From Pseudomonadota bacterium (GTDB taxonomy: Bacteria; Pseudomonadota; Alphaproteobacteria; Rhodobacterales; Rhodobacteraceae), in the NCBI GenBank assembly GCA_018240425.1, contig JAFEFU010000002.1, forward strand, positions 1 through 56,005: a DNA stretch of 56,005 nt, in the 5' to 3' direction. The notes under the pieces are model-generated. The model did not search any database. It worked only from the letters and a program-made list of their open reading frames with translations, and was not told the origin of the DNA. Within the stretch, counting starts at the first letter, position 1. Each line of letters starts with the position of its first letter. Shown piece by piece: positions 25,502-34,201 of this stretch. Made by a program: the position numbers and the translations under genes.

Positions 25502-25831
25502 ATGGCCCGCGACGAGACGCTCGAGGCGCTGGTGGCCGCCGATCTCGCGGGCCTCGCGGATCTGCGTTCGGTGCGCATGTTCGGCGGCATGGCCTGGATG
25601 TGGCGCGGCAACCTTCTCTGCGGCGCGCGGGCCGACGGCATCCTTCTGCGCCTCGGCAAGGGCAATGACTCTGGCGCCGTCACCTCGGGCCAGGCTGCGC
25701 CGATGATGATGGGCGCGCGGCGCATGGAGGGCTGGGTGCGGCTTCCGCCCGAGGGCGCGCGCGACGCGGACCTGCGCGGGCGCCTGATCGCCGCCGCCCG
25801 CGCCTTCGTCGAAACCCTGCCGCCCAAGTAG
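25502..25831 (+). CDS. TfoX N-terminal-domain protein
   Basis: A 109-residue single-domain protein. VRMFGGMAWMWRGNLLCGARADGILLRLG fits the TfoX_N fold, and the C terminus MMMGARRMEGWVRLPPEGARDADLRGRLIAAARAFVETLPPK completes it. Standalone TfoX_N proteins have no firmly known role; full TfoX affects competence in gamma-proteobacteria. The gene starts after AAGGAGAGG, divergent from the TrmJ-type gene. Confidence 0.85.
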   Translation: MARDETLEALVAADLAGLADLRSVRMFGGMAWMWRGNLLCGARADGILLRLGKGNDSGAVTSGQAAPMMMGARRMEGWVRLPPEGARDADLRGRLIAAARAFVETLPPK

Positions 25832-25882
25832 CCAAGCCGGATTTTCTGCGCTAAGGCGGGCCGGAAACCGAAAGGAGCCGTC

Positions 25883-26500
25883 ATGGCCGAGGACCGCCCG
25901 CAAATCTACCTGATCACCCCGCCGGTGGTCGACCTTTCGGTCTTTCCCGACCGCCTGGCGGGCGTCCTCGACGCGGCCGAGGTCGCCTGCCTGCGCCTCG
26001 CGCTGGCCGGCAAGGACGAATACGAACTGGGCCGGGTGGCCGACGCGCTCCGCGCGCTGGCCCACGAGCGCGACCTTGCCGTGGTGATCGACAGCCATGT
26101 GGGCCTGGCCCACCGCCACGGGCTGGACGGGGTGCACCTTCTCGACAGCGCCCGCTCGGTGCGTGCGGCGCGCAAGGAGCTTGGCCCCGACGCGATCGTC
26201 GGCGCCTGGTGCGGCGCCTCGCGCGATGCGGGCATGTCGGCGGGCGAGGCCGGCGCCGACTATGTGGCCTTCGGGCCGGTGGGCGACAGCGCGCTCGGCT
26301 CGGGCAAGCGCGCCGACCTCGACCTCTTCGCCTGGTGGAGCGACATGATCGAACTGCCGGTCGTCGCCGAGGGCGCGCTGACCGAGGCGCTGGTGCGCGA
26401 CCTCGCCCCGGTCACCGACTTCTTCGCCTTCGGCCCGGAGATCTGGGCGACCGAAGATCCGGCCGCCGCACTGAAGGCGCTGGCCGCGGCGATGGGCTGA
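25883..26500 (+). CDS. Thiamine-phosphate synthase / TenI-like protein
   Basis: A 205-residue TIM-barrel protein of ThiE/TenI type: IYLITPPVVDLSVFPDRLAGVL, then AVVIDSHVGLAHRHGLDGVHLLD, and the phosphate-binding end region ADYVAFGPVGDSALGSGKR. Some ThiE catalytic residues differ (the N/D of IINDR reads VVIDS), so a TenI-like or unclear role is possible. No other thiamine gene is nearby. ATG follows AAAGGAG. Confidence 0.75.
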   Translation: MAEDRPQIYLITPPVVDLSVFPDRLAGVLDAAEVACLRLALAGKDEYELGRVADALRALAHERDLAVVIDSHVGLAHRHGLDGVHLLDSARSVRAARKELGPDAIVGAWCGASRDAGMSAGEAGADYVAFGPVGDSALGSGKRADLDLFAWWSDMIELPVVAEGALTEALVRDLAPVTDFFAFGPEIWATEDPAAALKALAAAMG

Positions 26501-26519
26501 GGCGCCCGCGCCGCCCGCC

Positions 26520-27638
26520 TCAGCCGATCAGCGGGCGCTTGCCGCCATAGACCTCGTCGTAATGCCGCTTCAGCCGGATCAGCGCGATCCGCAGCACGAT
26601 CTTTCCCGACCGCGCCGACCAGCCCATGCGCTTTTCGGCGACCTCGAGCCCTTCGAGAAAGCAGCAGCAGCGCAGGACCACGTCGCCCAGGCCCGGCCCG
26701 AGGTCGCGCAGCGCCGCGGCGACGCGGGCGCGGGCATCGCCCGGACCCTGCCCCGGCCCGCCCGACGGCGGCAGCGCCCCCCGGTCGCCTGCGGTCAGGA
26801 ACCTGTCCCAGTTCTGCGTCACCCGCGGCCCCATCTGCGCCAGCTCGAAATCCTCGCGCAGCCGTTCGCCCGCCGCGACCAGGTCGGGCTCGAGAAACAG
26901 CTTGCCATCCTTGTCGCGCCGCCGCGCCAGCGCCGCGAAGGGGCTTTCGGCCAAGTTGTAGCGCATCTTGCGCGGCTCGTCGGTGCCCGGCTCCATCACC
27001 GCGCGCTCGTCCCAGACCCGGTGCTGATCGCCAAAGGGCGCGCGGGCTTCGGCCAGGCCGGGCTGCTGCGCCTGATCCTCGTCGAGGATGCGTTTCAGCG
27101 CCGCCCGCCCGGCAGGGGTGATCTCGTGGGTCGTCACCCGCCCCGCCGCCTTGACCGCGATCCAGTCCTTCAGCGCGAAGGCCTGCGCGACCGTCCTCTC
27201 GACCACCGCGGTGCGCAGGGTGCCCTTGAGCACCGCCGCCATGTCCATGTCCGGCGCCACCGCCAGAAGCGCGCCCGGCTCGCACAGGCGTCGCAGGATG
27301 CGGCGGGCCTCGCGCGCCAGGGTGGCGGCATCGGGATGCGGGCCGAGGGCGGAACGGATCGGTGCAGACATCGGGGCGGTTTCCTTTTCGGTTGACGGGA
27401 TGGGGGGCGGCACGGGAACCGCGCCCTGTTCGAGCGTGCAGAGCGCGGCATCGACCAGGGGATCGTCGCGGCGCAGCTCGAAGGCGCGGACGCGGCGCAG
27501 GATGGTCGAGGGGTGGACCCCCTCGCTCCGCGCCAGCTCGCGGATCGAGCGGCCCGAGCGGACATGGGCCAGATAGAGGCGCGCCTCGCCGGGCAGCCAG
27601 GCGGGCCAGTCCGCCGGCATCTGCGACAGGATCGTCAT
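26520..27638 (-). CDS. DUF6456 protein with N-terminal helix-turn-helix
   Basis: A 372-residue protein. The N terminus contains SGRSIRELARSEGVHPSTILRRVRAFELR (about residues 28-56), a helix-turn-helix. The C-terminal part (AGERLREDFELAQMGPRVTQNWDRFLTAGDRG to VLRCCCFLEGLEVAEKRMGWSARSGKIVLRIALIRLKRHYDEVYG) is the DUF6456 domain widespread in Rhodobacteraceae. A DNA-binding role is likely, but no target is known. A CtrA-like box lies 73 bases upstream. Confidence 0.85.
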   Translation of the reverse strand: MTILSQMPADWPAWLPGEARLYLAHVRSGRSIRELARSEGVHPSTILRRVRAFELRRDDPLVDAALCTLEQGAVPVPPPIPSTEKETAPMSAPIRSALGPHPDAATLAREARRILRRLCEPGALLAVAPDMDMAAVLKGTLRTAVVERTVAQAFALKDWIAVKAAGRVTTHEITPAGRAALKRILDEDQAQQPGLAEARAPFGDQHRVWDERAVMEPGTDEPRKMRYNLAESPFAALARRRDKDGKLFLEPDLVAAGERLREDFELAQMGPRVTQNWDRFLTAGDRGALPPSGGPGQGPGDARARVAAALRDLGPGLGDVVLRCCCFLEGLEVAEKRMGWSARSGKIVLRIALIRLKRHYDEVYGGKRPLIG

Positions 27639-27710
27639 GATCGCTCCGGTTCAGGGCAGCCGCTTCCGGCTGCGGTTCGTTAAAATTCACGCAACCGTCG
27701 GTTGCATATC

Positions 27711-27725
27711 TTACCCGTTCGTTAA
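27711..27725. promoter_or_regulatory. CtrA-like box
   Basis: TTAC-N7-TTAA (TTACCCGTTCGTTAA) differs by one base from the CtrA consensus TTAA-N7-TTAA. It lies in the 219-base region between the divergent DUF6456 and DUF6477 genes. The region also has an AT-rich patch GATAAATTATAAATT (27751-27765) that could carry a -10. Confidence 0.45.
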
Positions 27726-27857
27726 CCTGCGGGCCGATCCCGAGAATTCTTGATAAATTATAAATTTCCCTGAAAGAAACGCGCGCCCGAACGGCCAATC
27801 CTGCAACAGCGGCGGAATCGTACACACTCTGCGGTTGAATATTGTCAGGAGACAGAC

Positions 27858-28154
27858 ATGACCGACCTCTTCCAGGCCGTAGCCACCCTCCGGCGCCCCC
27901 AGCTGATGATCCGCGCCGCCCGTGCCGGCCTCGGCGACTATGACCGCACGCGCGACCTGAAGCGGCTGATGCGGGTGCCGGCGGCGCCCCCGCCCGCCCG
28001 CGCCCTGTCGATGCTTCTCGATGAGGAAGGCCGGATCGAGGCGACGCGCCAGAAGGGCTGCGCCACCTATTCCTTCGCGCGCCATATCGACCTTCTGATC
28101 GCGATGATGGCCGAGGCGCGCCTGCTGCCCCGCCCCGCCGGCGGCGCGGTCTGA
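27858..28154 (+). CDS. DUF6477-like small protein
   Basis: A 98-residue protein starting MTDLFQAVATLRRPQLMIRAARAGLGDY, with RDLKRLMRV and LLDEEGRIEATRQKGCATYSFARHIDLLIAMMAEARLL. This is the layout of DUF6477, a short family of Rhodobacterales with no known function. ATG follows CAGGAGACAG. Its divergent pairing with the DUF6456 regulator suggests co-control. Confidence 0.8.
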   Translation: MTDLFQAVATLRRPQLMIRAARAGLGDYDRTRDLKRLMRVPAAPPPARALSMLLDEEGRIEATRQKGCATYSFARHIDLLIAMMAEARLLPRPAGGAV

Positions 28155-28168
28155 ACGTCCGGCAAACG

Positions 28169-28193
28169 AAAAGGGCCGCCGCGGCGGCCCTTT
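28169..28193. terminator. Bidirectional terminator
   Basis: AAAAGGGCCGCC and GGCGGCCCTTT form an 8-bp GC stem with flanking A and T runs between the convergent DUF6477 and MttB-family genes. Confidence 0.85.
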
Positions 28194-28215
28194 CATCCGG
28201 TTCCGGCCATCCCTG

Positions 28216-29751
28216 TCAGGCGTCGGCCATCGACGCCTTCTTCTTGGCCACATACTCGGTCAGCGCCTCTTCGACCGCGGGGTCGAGCGCCGGCTTCTGG
28301 TAATCGCCCAGAAGCTTCGCCACCCGCTCGCGCGCAAGCTGCACCGTGTCGCGGCGGCCTTCCTCGTCCCAGGTCTCGAAGGGCTTGTAGTCCAGAAGTT
28401 CGGTCCGCCAGAAGGCGGTCTTGAAGTTCGCCTGGGTATGGTCGGTGCCCAGATAGTGGCTGGCATGGCCCGTGCCGACATAGCGGATCGCCTCCATCGC
28501 CTGGCCGTTCTCGGACATGTCGATGCCGGCGGCGACATGGTGCAGGATGCCCAGCTGGTCGGCGTCCATCACGAACTTCTCGAAGGACGAGACAAGACCG
28601 CCCTCGAGCCAGCCGCAGGCATGGAGCATGAAGTTGACCCCGGCAAGCAGCCCCATGTTCAGGCTGTTGGCCGATTCATAGGCCGCCTGCGCGTCGGGCA
28701 GCTTCGAGCCGCAGAAGGCCCCGGCCGAACGGTAGGGAACCCCGAGCCGCCGCACAAGCTGGCCCGCGCCATAGGTCACGAGGCTCGCCTCGGGCGTGCC
28801 GAAGGTCGGCGCCCCCGACGCCATGTCGGTCGAGGTGACGAAGGCCCCGGCGATCACCGGCGCGCCCTTGCGGATCAGCTGGCTGTAGGCGACGCCCGCC
28901 AGAACCTCGACCAGAACCTGGGTGAGCGTGCCGGCCACCGTCACCGGCGACATGGCGCCGCCGACGATGAAGGGCGAGATGATCGCGGCCTGGTTGGCCT
29001 TGGCGTAGACCTCGAGCGCGCCCATCATGATCCCGTCGAAGGTCATCGGGCTGTTGATGTTGATGAGGCTGGTCATCACCGTCCGGCCGTTCAGCCCGCC
29101 GAACAGGATATCGGACATCTCGACCGAATCCGCCGCGCGCTCGGGCGCCGTCACCGACCCCATGTAGGGCTTGTCCGACAGCGTCATGTGCGCCATGAGC
29201 ATGTCCAGATGGCGCTTGTTCACCGGAATGTCGGTCGGCTCGCAGACCGTGCCGCCCGAATGGTGCAGCCATTTCGACATGTAGCCGAGCTTCACGAACT
29301 TCTGGAAGTCGTCGATCGTCGCATAGCGGCGGCCGTTCTCGTCGCGGACGAAGGGCGGGCCGTAGACCGGGGCCAGGACCAGGCCGCGCCCACCCACGGT
29401 GACGTTGCGCTCGGGGTTCCGTGCGTGCTGGACATAGGACGAGGGCGCGGTCTTGCAGAGTTGCCGCGCGAGGCCCTTCGGAATGCGCACCCGCTCGCCC
29501 TGCACGTCGGCGCCCGCGTCCTTCCACAGCTTCAGCGCGCCGGGGTTCTCGACGAAGTTGACGCCGATCTCCTCGAGGATCACCTCGGCGTTGGCCTCGA
29601 TGATCTGCAGGGCCTCCTCGTTCAGGATCTCGAGATTGGGAATATTGCGCTCGATGTATTTCGCGGTCTCGAAGTGAACCGCCGTGCGCGCCGCCCGGCG
29701 CGCCGCCCCGCCGCCACCCCTTGCCCTGCGGCCCTGCACTTCTTCATTCAT
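28216..29751 (-). CDS. Trimethylamine methyltransferase (MttB) family protein, non-pyrrolysine
   Basis: A 511-residue MttB-superfamily protein read in the standard code, with no internal UAG. It is therefore of the non-pyrrolysine type, whose characterised member MtgB demethylates glycine betaine. Conserved features include YGPPFVRDENGRRYATIDDFQKFVKL, SGGTVCEPTDIPV and GTGHASHYLGTDHTQANF. The N terminus is a basic, low-complexity stretch (RRARGGGGAARRAARTA) before the barrel starts near residue 28. The start follows CAGGAG. No cognate corrinoid protein (MttC type) is encoded in the window. Betaine-like substrates are plausible, but unproven. Confidence 0.87.
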   Translation of the reverse strand: MNEEVQGRRARGGGGAARRAARTAVHFETAKYIERNIPNLEILNEEALQIIEANAEVILEEIGVNFVENPGALKLWKDAGADVQGERVRIPKGLARQLCKTAPSSYVQHARNPERNVTVGGRGLVLAPVYGPPFVRDENGRRYATIDDFQKFVKLGYMSKWLHHSGGTVCEPTDIPVNKRHLDMLMAHMTLSDKPYMGSVTAPERAADSVEMSDILFGGLNGRTVMTSLININSPMTFDGIMMGALEVYAKANQAAIISPFIVGGAMSPVTVAGTLTQVLVEVLAGVAYSQLIRKGAPVIAGAFVTSTDMASGAPTFGTPEASLVTYGAGQLVRRLGVPYRSAGAFCGSKLPDAQAAYESANSLNMGLLAGVNFMLHACGWLEGGLVSSFEKFVMDADQLGILHHVAAGIDMSENGQAMEAIRYVGTGHASHYLGTDHTQANFKTAFWRTELLDYKPFETWDEEGRRDTVQLARERVAKLLGDYQKPALDPAVEEALTEYVAKKKASMADA

Positions 29752-29835
29752 GTCCGTAGCTCCTGAAGGATGGTTTGTCCCCTTTTACTCCCTCGCCCCG
29801 CCGCGCCCTTGCGGTAAACGTCACTTGGCGCGCAA

Positions 29836-29859
29836 AAGCGACATTCCCGCATGTCGCTT
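29836..29859. promoter_or_regulatory. Palindromic operator upstream of the MttB-family gene
   Basis: AAGCGACAT and ATGTCGCTT form a perfect 9-bp inverted repeat around TCCCGC, 85 bases from the MttB start codon. The GCGACA/TGTCGC half-sites are reminiscent of sites of AraC-type betaine regulators; that link is inference. No regulator gene is adjacent. Confidence 0.6.
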
Positions 29860-30028
29860 CCGCCGCTTGAATTTCCCGGCGGGAAACAGCGCAGGGGCGA
29901 GCGGCCTCCGTCATGCCCCCCCGCTGCCACGGTCATGCCCGTTGGCCAGCGACGGAACCGGGCCGGTTCGGCGTATGATCCTTGCCGCAGAAAAATCCTG
30001 CGGCCTCACAAGCGAGGAGAGAAACGCC

Positions 30029-30334
30029 ATGATGTTCAGGACAGCCGCAGCCGTCCTTGCGTCCAGCCTTGTCGCAGTGCCGGCATGGGCGCAGATCGAC
30101 AACCGCCAGCAGACGCAATTCCACCGGATCGTGCAGGGCTGGCAATCGGACGAACTGACCGGCCACGAGGCCGCGTCGCTGGTTCGCCAGCAGGCCGGGA
30201 TCGCCCGCACCGAAGCGCGCATGCGCGCCGACGGCGGCGGGCTCAGCCCGGCGGAACGCGCCCGCCTTCACCTGCGCCAGGACCGCGCCAGCGTCAGCAT
30301 CTATGCCAGGAAGCACAACGACAGGACGCGCTGA
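30029..30334 (+). CDS. Small periplasmic protein, unknown
   Basis: A 101-residue protein with signal peptide MMFRTAAAVLASSLVAVPAWA followed by QIDNRQQTQF. The mature part is about 80 residues, charged and helical (IVQGWQSDELTGHEAASLVRQQAGIARTEARM; LSPAERARLHLRQDRASVSIYARKHND). It starts after GAGGAG. I recognise no named family, though the periplasmic helical layout is common. It is divergent from the MttB-family gene and convergent with the PLP enzyme. Confidence 0.75.
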   Translation: MMFRTAAAVLASSLVAVPAWAQIDNRQQTQFHRIVQGWQSDELTGHEAASLVRQQAGIARTEARMRADGGGLSPAERARLHLRQDRASVSIYARKHNDRTR

Positions 30335-30393
30335 CTCACCGGCCCGCCGATGGCGCGCCCGGCGGTTCAGCGCCGCCGGGCCAGCGCCGCTCG

Positions 30394-31623
30394 CTACAAC
30401 ACCCGCTCAAGCGCCGCCGTCAGTCGCGCCACGTCGTCGGCCGAGGTGTAGTGCACCATCGACAGGCGCAGCACCCCGCGCGCGGGGTCGATCCCCATCG
30501 CGGCCAGCGGCCTGACCGCATAGAAGTCGCCCGCCCAGCAGTTGATCCCCTCGCGCGCCAGCGCCTCGGACACCGGCTCGGCGGCGCGGTCCAGCGCCAC
30601 CGCGACCGTCGGCGCCCGCCGCGCCGCATCCCGCGGCCCGATCAGCCGCAGATCGTTGCGCGCCGCCAGATGGTCCAGAAGCGGCTGGCAGACCGACGCC
30701 TCGTGGGCGCGGATCAGGTCGTGGACCGCCCTGCCCCGCCGCGCCGCGTCCGGTTCGGCCGCGAAGTGATGGGCGTGGAGGGCGTCGAAATAGTCGACGA
30801 TCCCGGCGCTCGCCGCGATCTGGGCATGGTCGGGACCGGCGGGCGTGAAGCGTTTGTAGAGCGTCTCGCCGTTGAAATAGTGACCCTGGTTGGGAAGCTG
30901 CATCCCCAGCCCCTCGCGGATCACCATGATCCCCTGATGGGGGCCGTAGACCTTGTAGGCCGAAAACAGGTAGATGTCGGCGCCCAGCGCCGCCACGTCC
31001 GGCAGGCCGTGGGGCGCATAGCTCACCCCGTCGACACAGACCGCCGCCCCCGCCGCATGGGCGATGGCCGCGATCTCGGCCACCGGGTTGATCTCGGCCA
31101 CCACGTTCGAACAATGCGGAAAGGCGACCAGCCGCACCTTGCCGTCGGCCAGGAGGGGCGTCAGCCGCGCCGGGTCGAGATGCCCGGTCGCGGGGTCGAT
31201 CTGCCATTCGCGCACCTCGACCCCGTCCTCGGCCAGCCGCCGCCAGGGGCCGGAATTGGCCTCGTGGTCCTGATTGGTGACGACGATCGCCTCGCCCGGC
31301 TTCAGCCAGCGCCGCACCGCCTGGGCCAGCACATAGGTGTTCGCGGTGGTCGAGGGGCCGAAGCTCACCTCGTGCGTGGCCACCCCCATCATCGCCGCGA
31401 GCCGCGCCCGCGCCTCGTCCATCTCGGCCCCGCCCGCCTGCGCCGCGGCGTAGGGCGCATAGGGCTGCATCTTGCGCTCGCGGTAGAAGCGCGTCAGCCG
31501 GTCGATCACCGGGGCGCAGGCGTAAGAGCCGCCGGCGTTCTCGAAGAATGCCTGGTCCTTCAGCCCCGCAACGGCAAAGGCGGGAAACTGGCTGCGCACG
31601 AAGGCCAGATCGAGTTTGGTCAT
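30394..31623 (-). CDS. Class V aminotransferase / cysteine desulfurase-like PLP enzyme
   Basis: A 409-residue fold-type I PLP enzyme. The N terminus RSQFPAFAVAGLKDQAFFENAGGSYA, the cofactor motif VCVDGVSYAPHG and the Schiff-base Lys in LFSAYKVYGPHQG are clear. The family includes SufS and isopenicillin-N-epimerase-like proteins. No suf genes are nearby and I cannot locate the mobile catalytic Cys of a desulfurase, so desulfuration is doubtful. ATG 31623 follows AAGGA; longer frames reach into a region without coding character. Confidence 0.82.
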   Translation of the reverse strand: MTKLDLAFVRSQFPAFAVAGLKDQAFFENAGGSYACAPVIDRLTRFYRERKMQPYAPYAAAQAGGAEMDEARARLAAMMGVATHEVSFGPSTTANTYVLAQAVRRWLKPGEAIVVTNQDHEANSGPWRRLAEDGVEVREWQIDPATGHLDPARLTPLLADGKVRLVAFPHCSNVVAEINPVAEIAAIAHAAGAAVCVDGVSYAPHGLPDVAALGADIYLFSAYKVYGPHQGIMVIREGLGMQLPNQGHYFNGETLYKRFTPAGPDHAQIAASAGIVDYFDALHAHHFAAEPDAARRGRAVHDLIRAHEASVCQPLLDHLAARNDLRLIGPRDAARRAPTVAVALDRAAEPVSEALAREGINCWAGDFYAVRPLAAMGIDPARGVLRLSMVHYTSADDVARLTAALERVL

Positions 31624-31922
31624 CGGGTGTCCTTCCTTCTGATCGTTCCATGACGCGCCCGCTGCCGGCCGCTTCGGCCCCTGGCGGACATGGCCGGTCT
31701 TCCGGCCGGGCCGCATCGACCTTCTCGGGGAAGGATCGCCCGGCAGACGCCGGCGCCCCCCCATTCGACCGGCGCCGGCCTCGGGGAATGGATAGCGCGG
31801 CCCCCAGCAGAAGGAAAGCCGCGTCACGGATGGCCGGACCCGCCGGGTGCCCGCAACTCGGCACTTGCTTTTTGTCAAGCCGGCGGTAATCTTTGATCAA
31901 ATATCCTGGGGAGGATCACCAC
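31624..31922. other. Intergenic region with operator-like palindrome
   Basis: Between the PLP enzyme gene and the polyamine-type binding-protein gene lies about 530 bases without a convincing conserved gene. At 31892-31901 a perfect palindrome TTTGATCAAA lies in an AT-rich patch, a typical operator shape for GntR-like repressors. The rest is GC-rich and shows nothing else. Confidence 0.5.
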
Positions 31923-32069
31923 ATGACCATGCGCGGGGGCCTTGCGGCTCGCGCCGGGGTTGCGCCCCGAGGCTGCTGGGCCGGGTTCGAAAAGATCAGG
32001 GCCGCTGTCCGAAGCCCCCCGACACGGGGCGCACGAAAACTTGCGCCCGCCCTGCGCGAGCGCGCTTGA
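31923..32069 (+). CDS. Possible 48-codon leader ORF
   Basis: An ATG at 31923 lies 8 bases after GGGGAGGA, the best ribosome-binding site in this stretch. The frame encodes 48 residues (MTMRGGLAARAGVAPRG...), Arg- and Ala-rich with no signal or domain. It ends 83 bases before the binding-protein gene and just after the TTTGATCAAA palindrome. It may be a regulatory leader peptide or a chance frame. Confidence 0.3.
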   Translation: MTMRGGLAARAGVAPRGCWAGFEKIRAAVRSPPTRGARKLAPALRERA

Positions 32070-32151
32070 ACTGCCCCCGCGCGTAGGCTTAGCTGACGCG
32101 GGATTACACTTTCACCGCCGCCCCCTGTGCGGCCAACTCTCGGGAGAAGTG

Positions 32152-33198
32152 ATGACACGCCACGCCCTCTTTGCTGCCGCCGCGGCACTCTTGATCGCCC
32201 TGCCGGCCCATGCCGACGACAAGGATCTCCTGGTCCTCGACTGGGCGGGCTTCGACGTGCCCGGCCTGTGGCAGGCCTACAAGGACAAGAACGGCGACAA
32301 GCCGACCTACGCCTTCTTCGGCTCGGACGACGAGGCCTTCCAGAAAGTGTCCTCGGGCTTCAAGGCCGACGTGGTCCACCCCTGCGCCCAGATGGTGTCG
32401 AAGTACCGCGAGGCAGGCCTGATCGAGCCCTGGGACGTCTCGAAGATCCCCGAGTTCAAGAACATCGACCCGAAATTCCTGAACTCCAAGGTGTTCCAGG
32501 ATGACAAGGGCGTCTGGTACATCCCGACCGACTGGGGCGTGACCGCCATCGCCTACAACACCAAGGAAGTGCCCGAGGCCGACGTCAAGACGCTCCAGGT
32601 CTTCGCCGATCCCAAATACGCCGGGCGCGTGTCGCTGCCCAACTCTTCCGACGACGTGTGGGCGCTGGCCTATCTCGCCACCGGCGTGACCGACTGGACC
32701 AACGTCACCGACGACCAGTTCAAGGCCGCCGCCGCCTGGCTGAGGAAGGTGCACCCGAACGTCCGCTCCTACTGGAACGATTCGGCCGAGATGAGCCAGA
32801 TCATGGCCTCGGGCGAGGTGCTGATCGCCTGGTCCTGGAACGACGGCGTCAACTACCTCAAGCAGGACAAGTTCCCGGTGGGCTTCGAACGTGCGCCGAA
32901 GGAAGGCATCTCGACCTGGTTCTGCGGCCAGGTCAACATGAAGGACGGGCCGGGCAAGGAAGACAAGGTCTATGACTATGTGAACTCGTGGCTGCGTCCG
33001 GCCGCCGCGCCCGCGCTGCTCGAGGCGATCGGCTACGGCCATGCCAACGTCGAGGCAATGAAGGCGATGGATCCGAAGGTGCTTGACGAGGCCGGCCTCG
33101 GCGCCATCACCGTGCCGGTCCTGCCGCAGGTCCCGAACTCGAACGAACAGCGCCAGAAGCAGCTTGACGAGTTCGAAAAGATCAAGGCCGGCTTCTGA
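32152..33198 (+). CDS. ABC substrate-binding protein, polyamine (PotD/PotF) type
   Basis: A 348-residue periplasmic binding protein with signal peptide MTRHALFAAAAALLIALPAHA. Its opening DLLVLDWAGFDVPGLWQAYKDKNG is a PotD-like start, and later blocks VWYIPTDWGVTAIAYNTKEV and IMASGEVLIAWSWNDGVNYL fit the family. Ligands are typically spermidine or putrescine, or other amines. No permease or ATPase gene follows, and a terminator-like hairpin closes the gene, so it is an orphan or works with a transporter elsewhere. Confidence 0.87.
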   Translation: MTRHALFAAAAALLIALPAHADDKDLLVLDWAGFDVPGLWQAYKDKNGDKPTYAFFGSDDEAFQKVSSGFKADVVHPCAQMVSKYREAGLIEPWDVSKIPEFKNIDPKFLNSKVFQDDKGVWYIPTDWGVTAIAYNTKEVPEADVKTLQVFADPKYAGRVSLPNSSDDVWALAYLATGVTDWTNVTDDQFKAAAAWLRKVHPNVRSYWNDSAEMSQIMASGEVLIAWSWNDGVNYLKQDKFPVGFERAPKEGISTWFCGQVNMKDGPGKEDKVYDYVNSWLRPAAAPALLEAIGYGHANVEAMKAMDPKVLDEAGLGAITVPVLPQVPNSNEQRQKQLDEFEKIKAGF

Positions 33199-33220
33199 GG
33201 CCAGCCCTGCACGACCCCGG

Positions 33221-33250
33221 CCGCCGCCCCATCCGGGCGGCGGTTCGCTT
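33221..33250 (+). terminator. Terminator after the binding-protein gene
   Basis: CCGCCGCCC and GGGCGGCGG form a 9-bp stem with a 5-base loop, followed by TTCGCTTT. The weak U-tract lowers certainty. Confidence 0.6.
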
Positions 33251-33301
33251 TCGCGGGGGCGGCGGCTTGCCCTTGCCCGGCGCCTCCCCTAGGCTCGCCC
33301 G

Positions 33302-34180
33302 ATGACCCCCCGCCTCCTCCGCGCCGCGCCCAACGTCCAGGGCATTCTTCTCAACCTGTCGGCAATCTTCGTCTTTTCGCTGATGGATGCGCTGGCCAAG
33401 CACCTTGTCCAGTCCGGCTACCCGGCGCTGCAGGTGGTCTGGACCCGCTATATCGGCCAGACCCTGATCCTGACCATCCTGATCGCGCCGCGCGCGCTCG
33501 GCCTGCTGGCCACCCGGCACCCGCTCCTTCAGGCGGCGCGCTCGGTCGCGCAATTCGGGGCCTCGGTCTTTTTCTTCCTGTCGCTCGGCCGGATCGAGCT
33601 GGCCTCGGCCACCGCCATCGCCGATCTCAGCCCGCTTCTCATCACGCTCGGCGCCGCGCTCTTTCTCGGCGAGGGGATCGGCCCCCGCCGCCTGATCGCG
33701 GTGGGCGCCGCCATCGCCGGCGCGGTTCTCATCATCCGGCCCGGATCGGACCTCTTCAGCCCCGCCGCGCTCCTGCCGCTGGCCTGCGCCTTTTCCTTCG
33801 CCACCTTCGCGCTGCTGACGCGGGCGATGGGACCGGGCGAAGGGCTGCTGACCTCGCTCTTCTATTCCGCGCTGTTCGGCACGCTCATCACCAGCGCCAT
33901 CCAGCCCTTCGTATGGGTTCCCGTCGCCCGCCAGGACCTCTGGGCCTTCGTCCTGATCGGGCTGATGGGCACGGTGGCCCAGGTCTTCCTGATCCGCGCC
34001 TATGCCCGCGCGCCGGCCGCCGTCATCGCCCCCTTCGGCTATTTCGGCATCCTCTTCGCCACCGTCTGGGGGCTGGTCTTCTTCGCCGAGTGGCCCGACC
34101 GTCTGACCGTCCTCGGCGCGCTTGTGATCGTGGGCGCCGGCCTTTATGTCTGGCACCGCGAGGCGCGCGCCGCATCGTGA
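33302..34180 (+). CDS. EamA/DMT-family transporter
   Basis: A 292-residue protein with ten hydrophobic segments and two EamA repeats. The first starts NLSAIFVFSLMDALAKHL and ends with IADLSPLLITLGAALFLGEGIG; the second ends APFGYFGILFATVWGLVFFAEWPD. Members export amino acids or metabolites. The gene lies 21 bases upstream of an acyltransferase gene; the link may be only transcriptional. Confidence 0.87.
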   Translation: MTPRLLRAAPNVQGILLNLSAIFVFSLMDALAKHLVQSGYPALQVVWTRYIGQTLILTILIAPRALGLLATRHPLLQAARSVAQFGASVFFFLSLGRIELASATAIADLSPLLITLGAALFLGEGIGPRRLIAVGAAIAGAVLIIRPGSDLFSPAALLPLACAFSFATFALLTRAMGPGEGLLTSLFYSALFGTLITSAIQPFVWVPVARQDLWAFVLIGLMGTVAQVFLIRAYARAPAAVIAPFGYFGILFATVWGLVFFAEWPDRLTVLGALVIVGAGLYVWHREARAAS

Positions 34181-34201
34181 ACGACAGGTGACGGGCGGCC
34201 C

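Noticed and set aside
28216..29751. Pyrrolysine-containing trimethylamine methyltransferase
   Set aside because: No in-frame UAG occurs and no pyl genes are seen, so the non-pyrrolysine subgroup applies.
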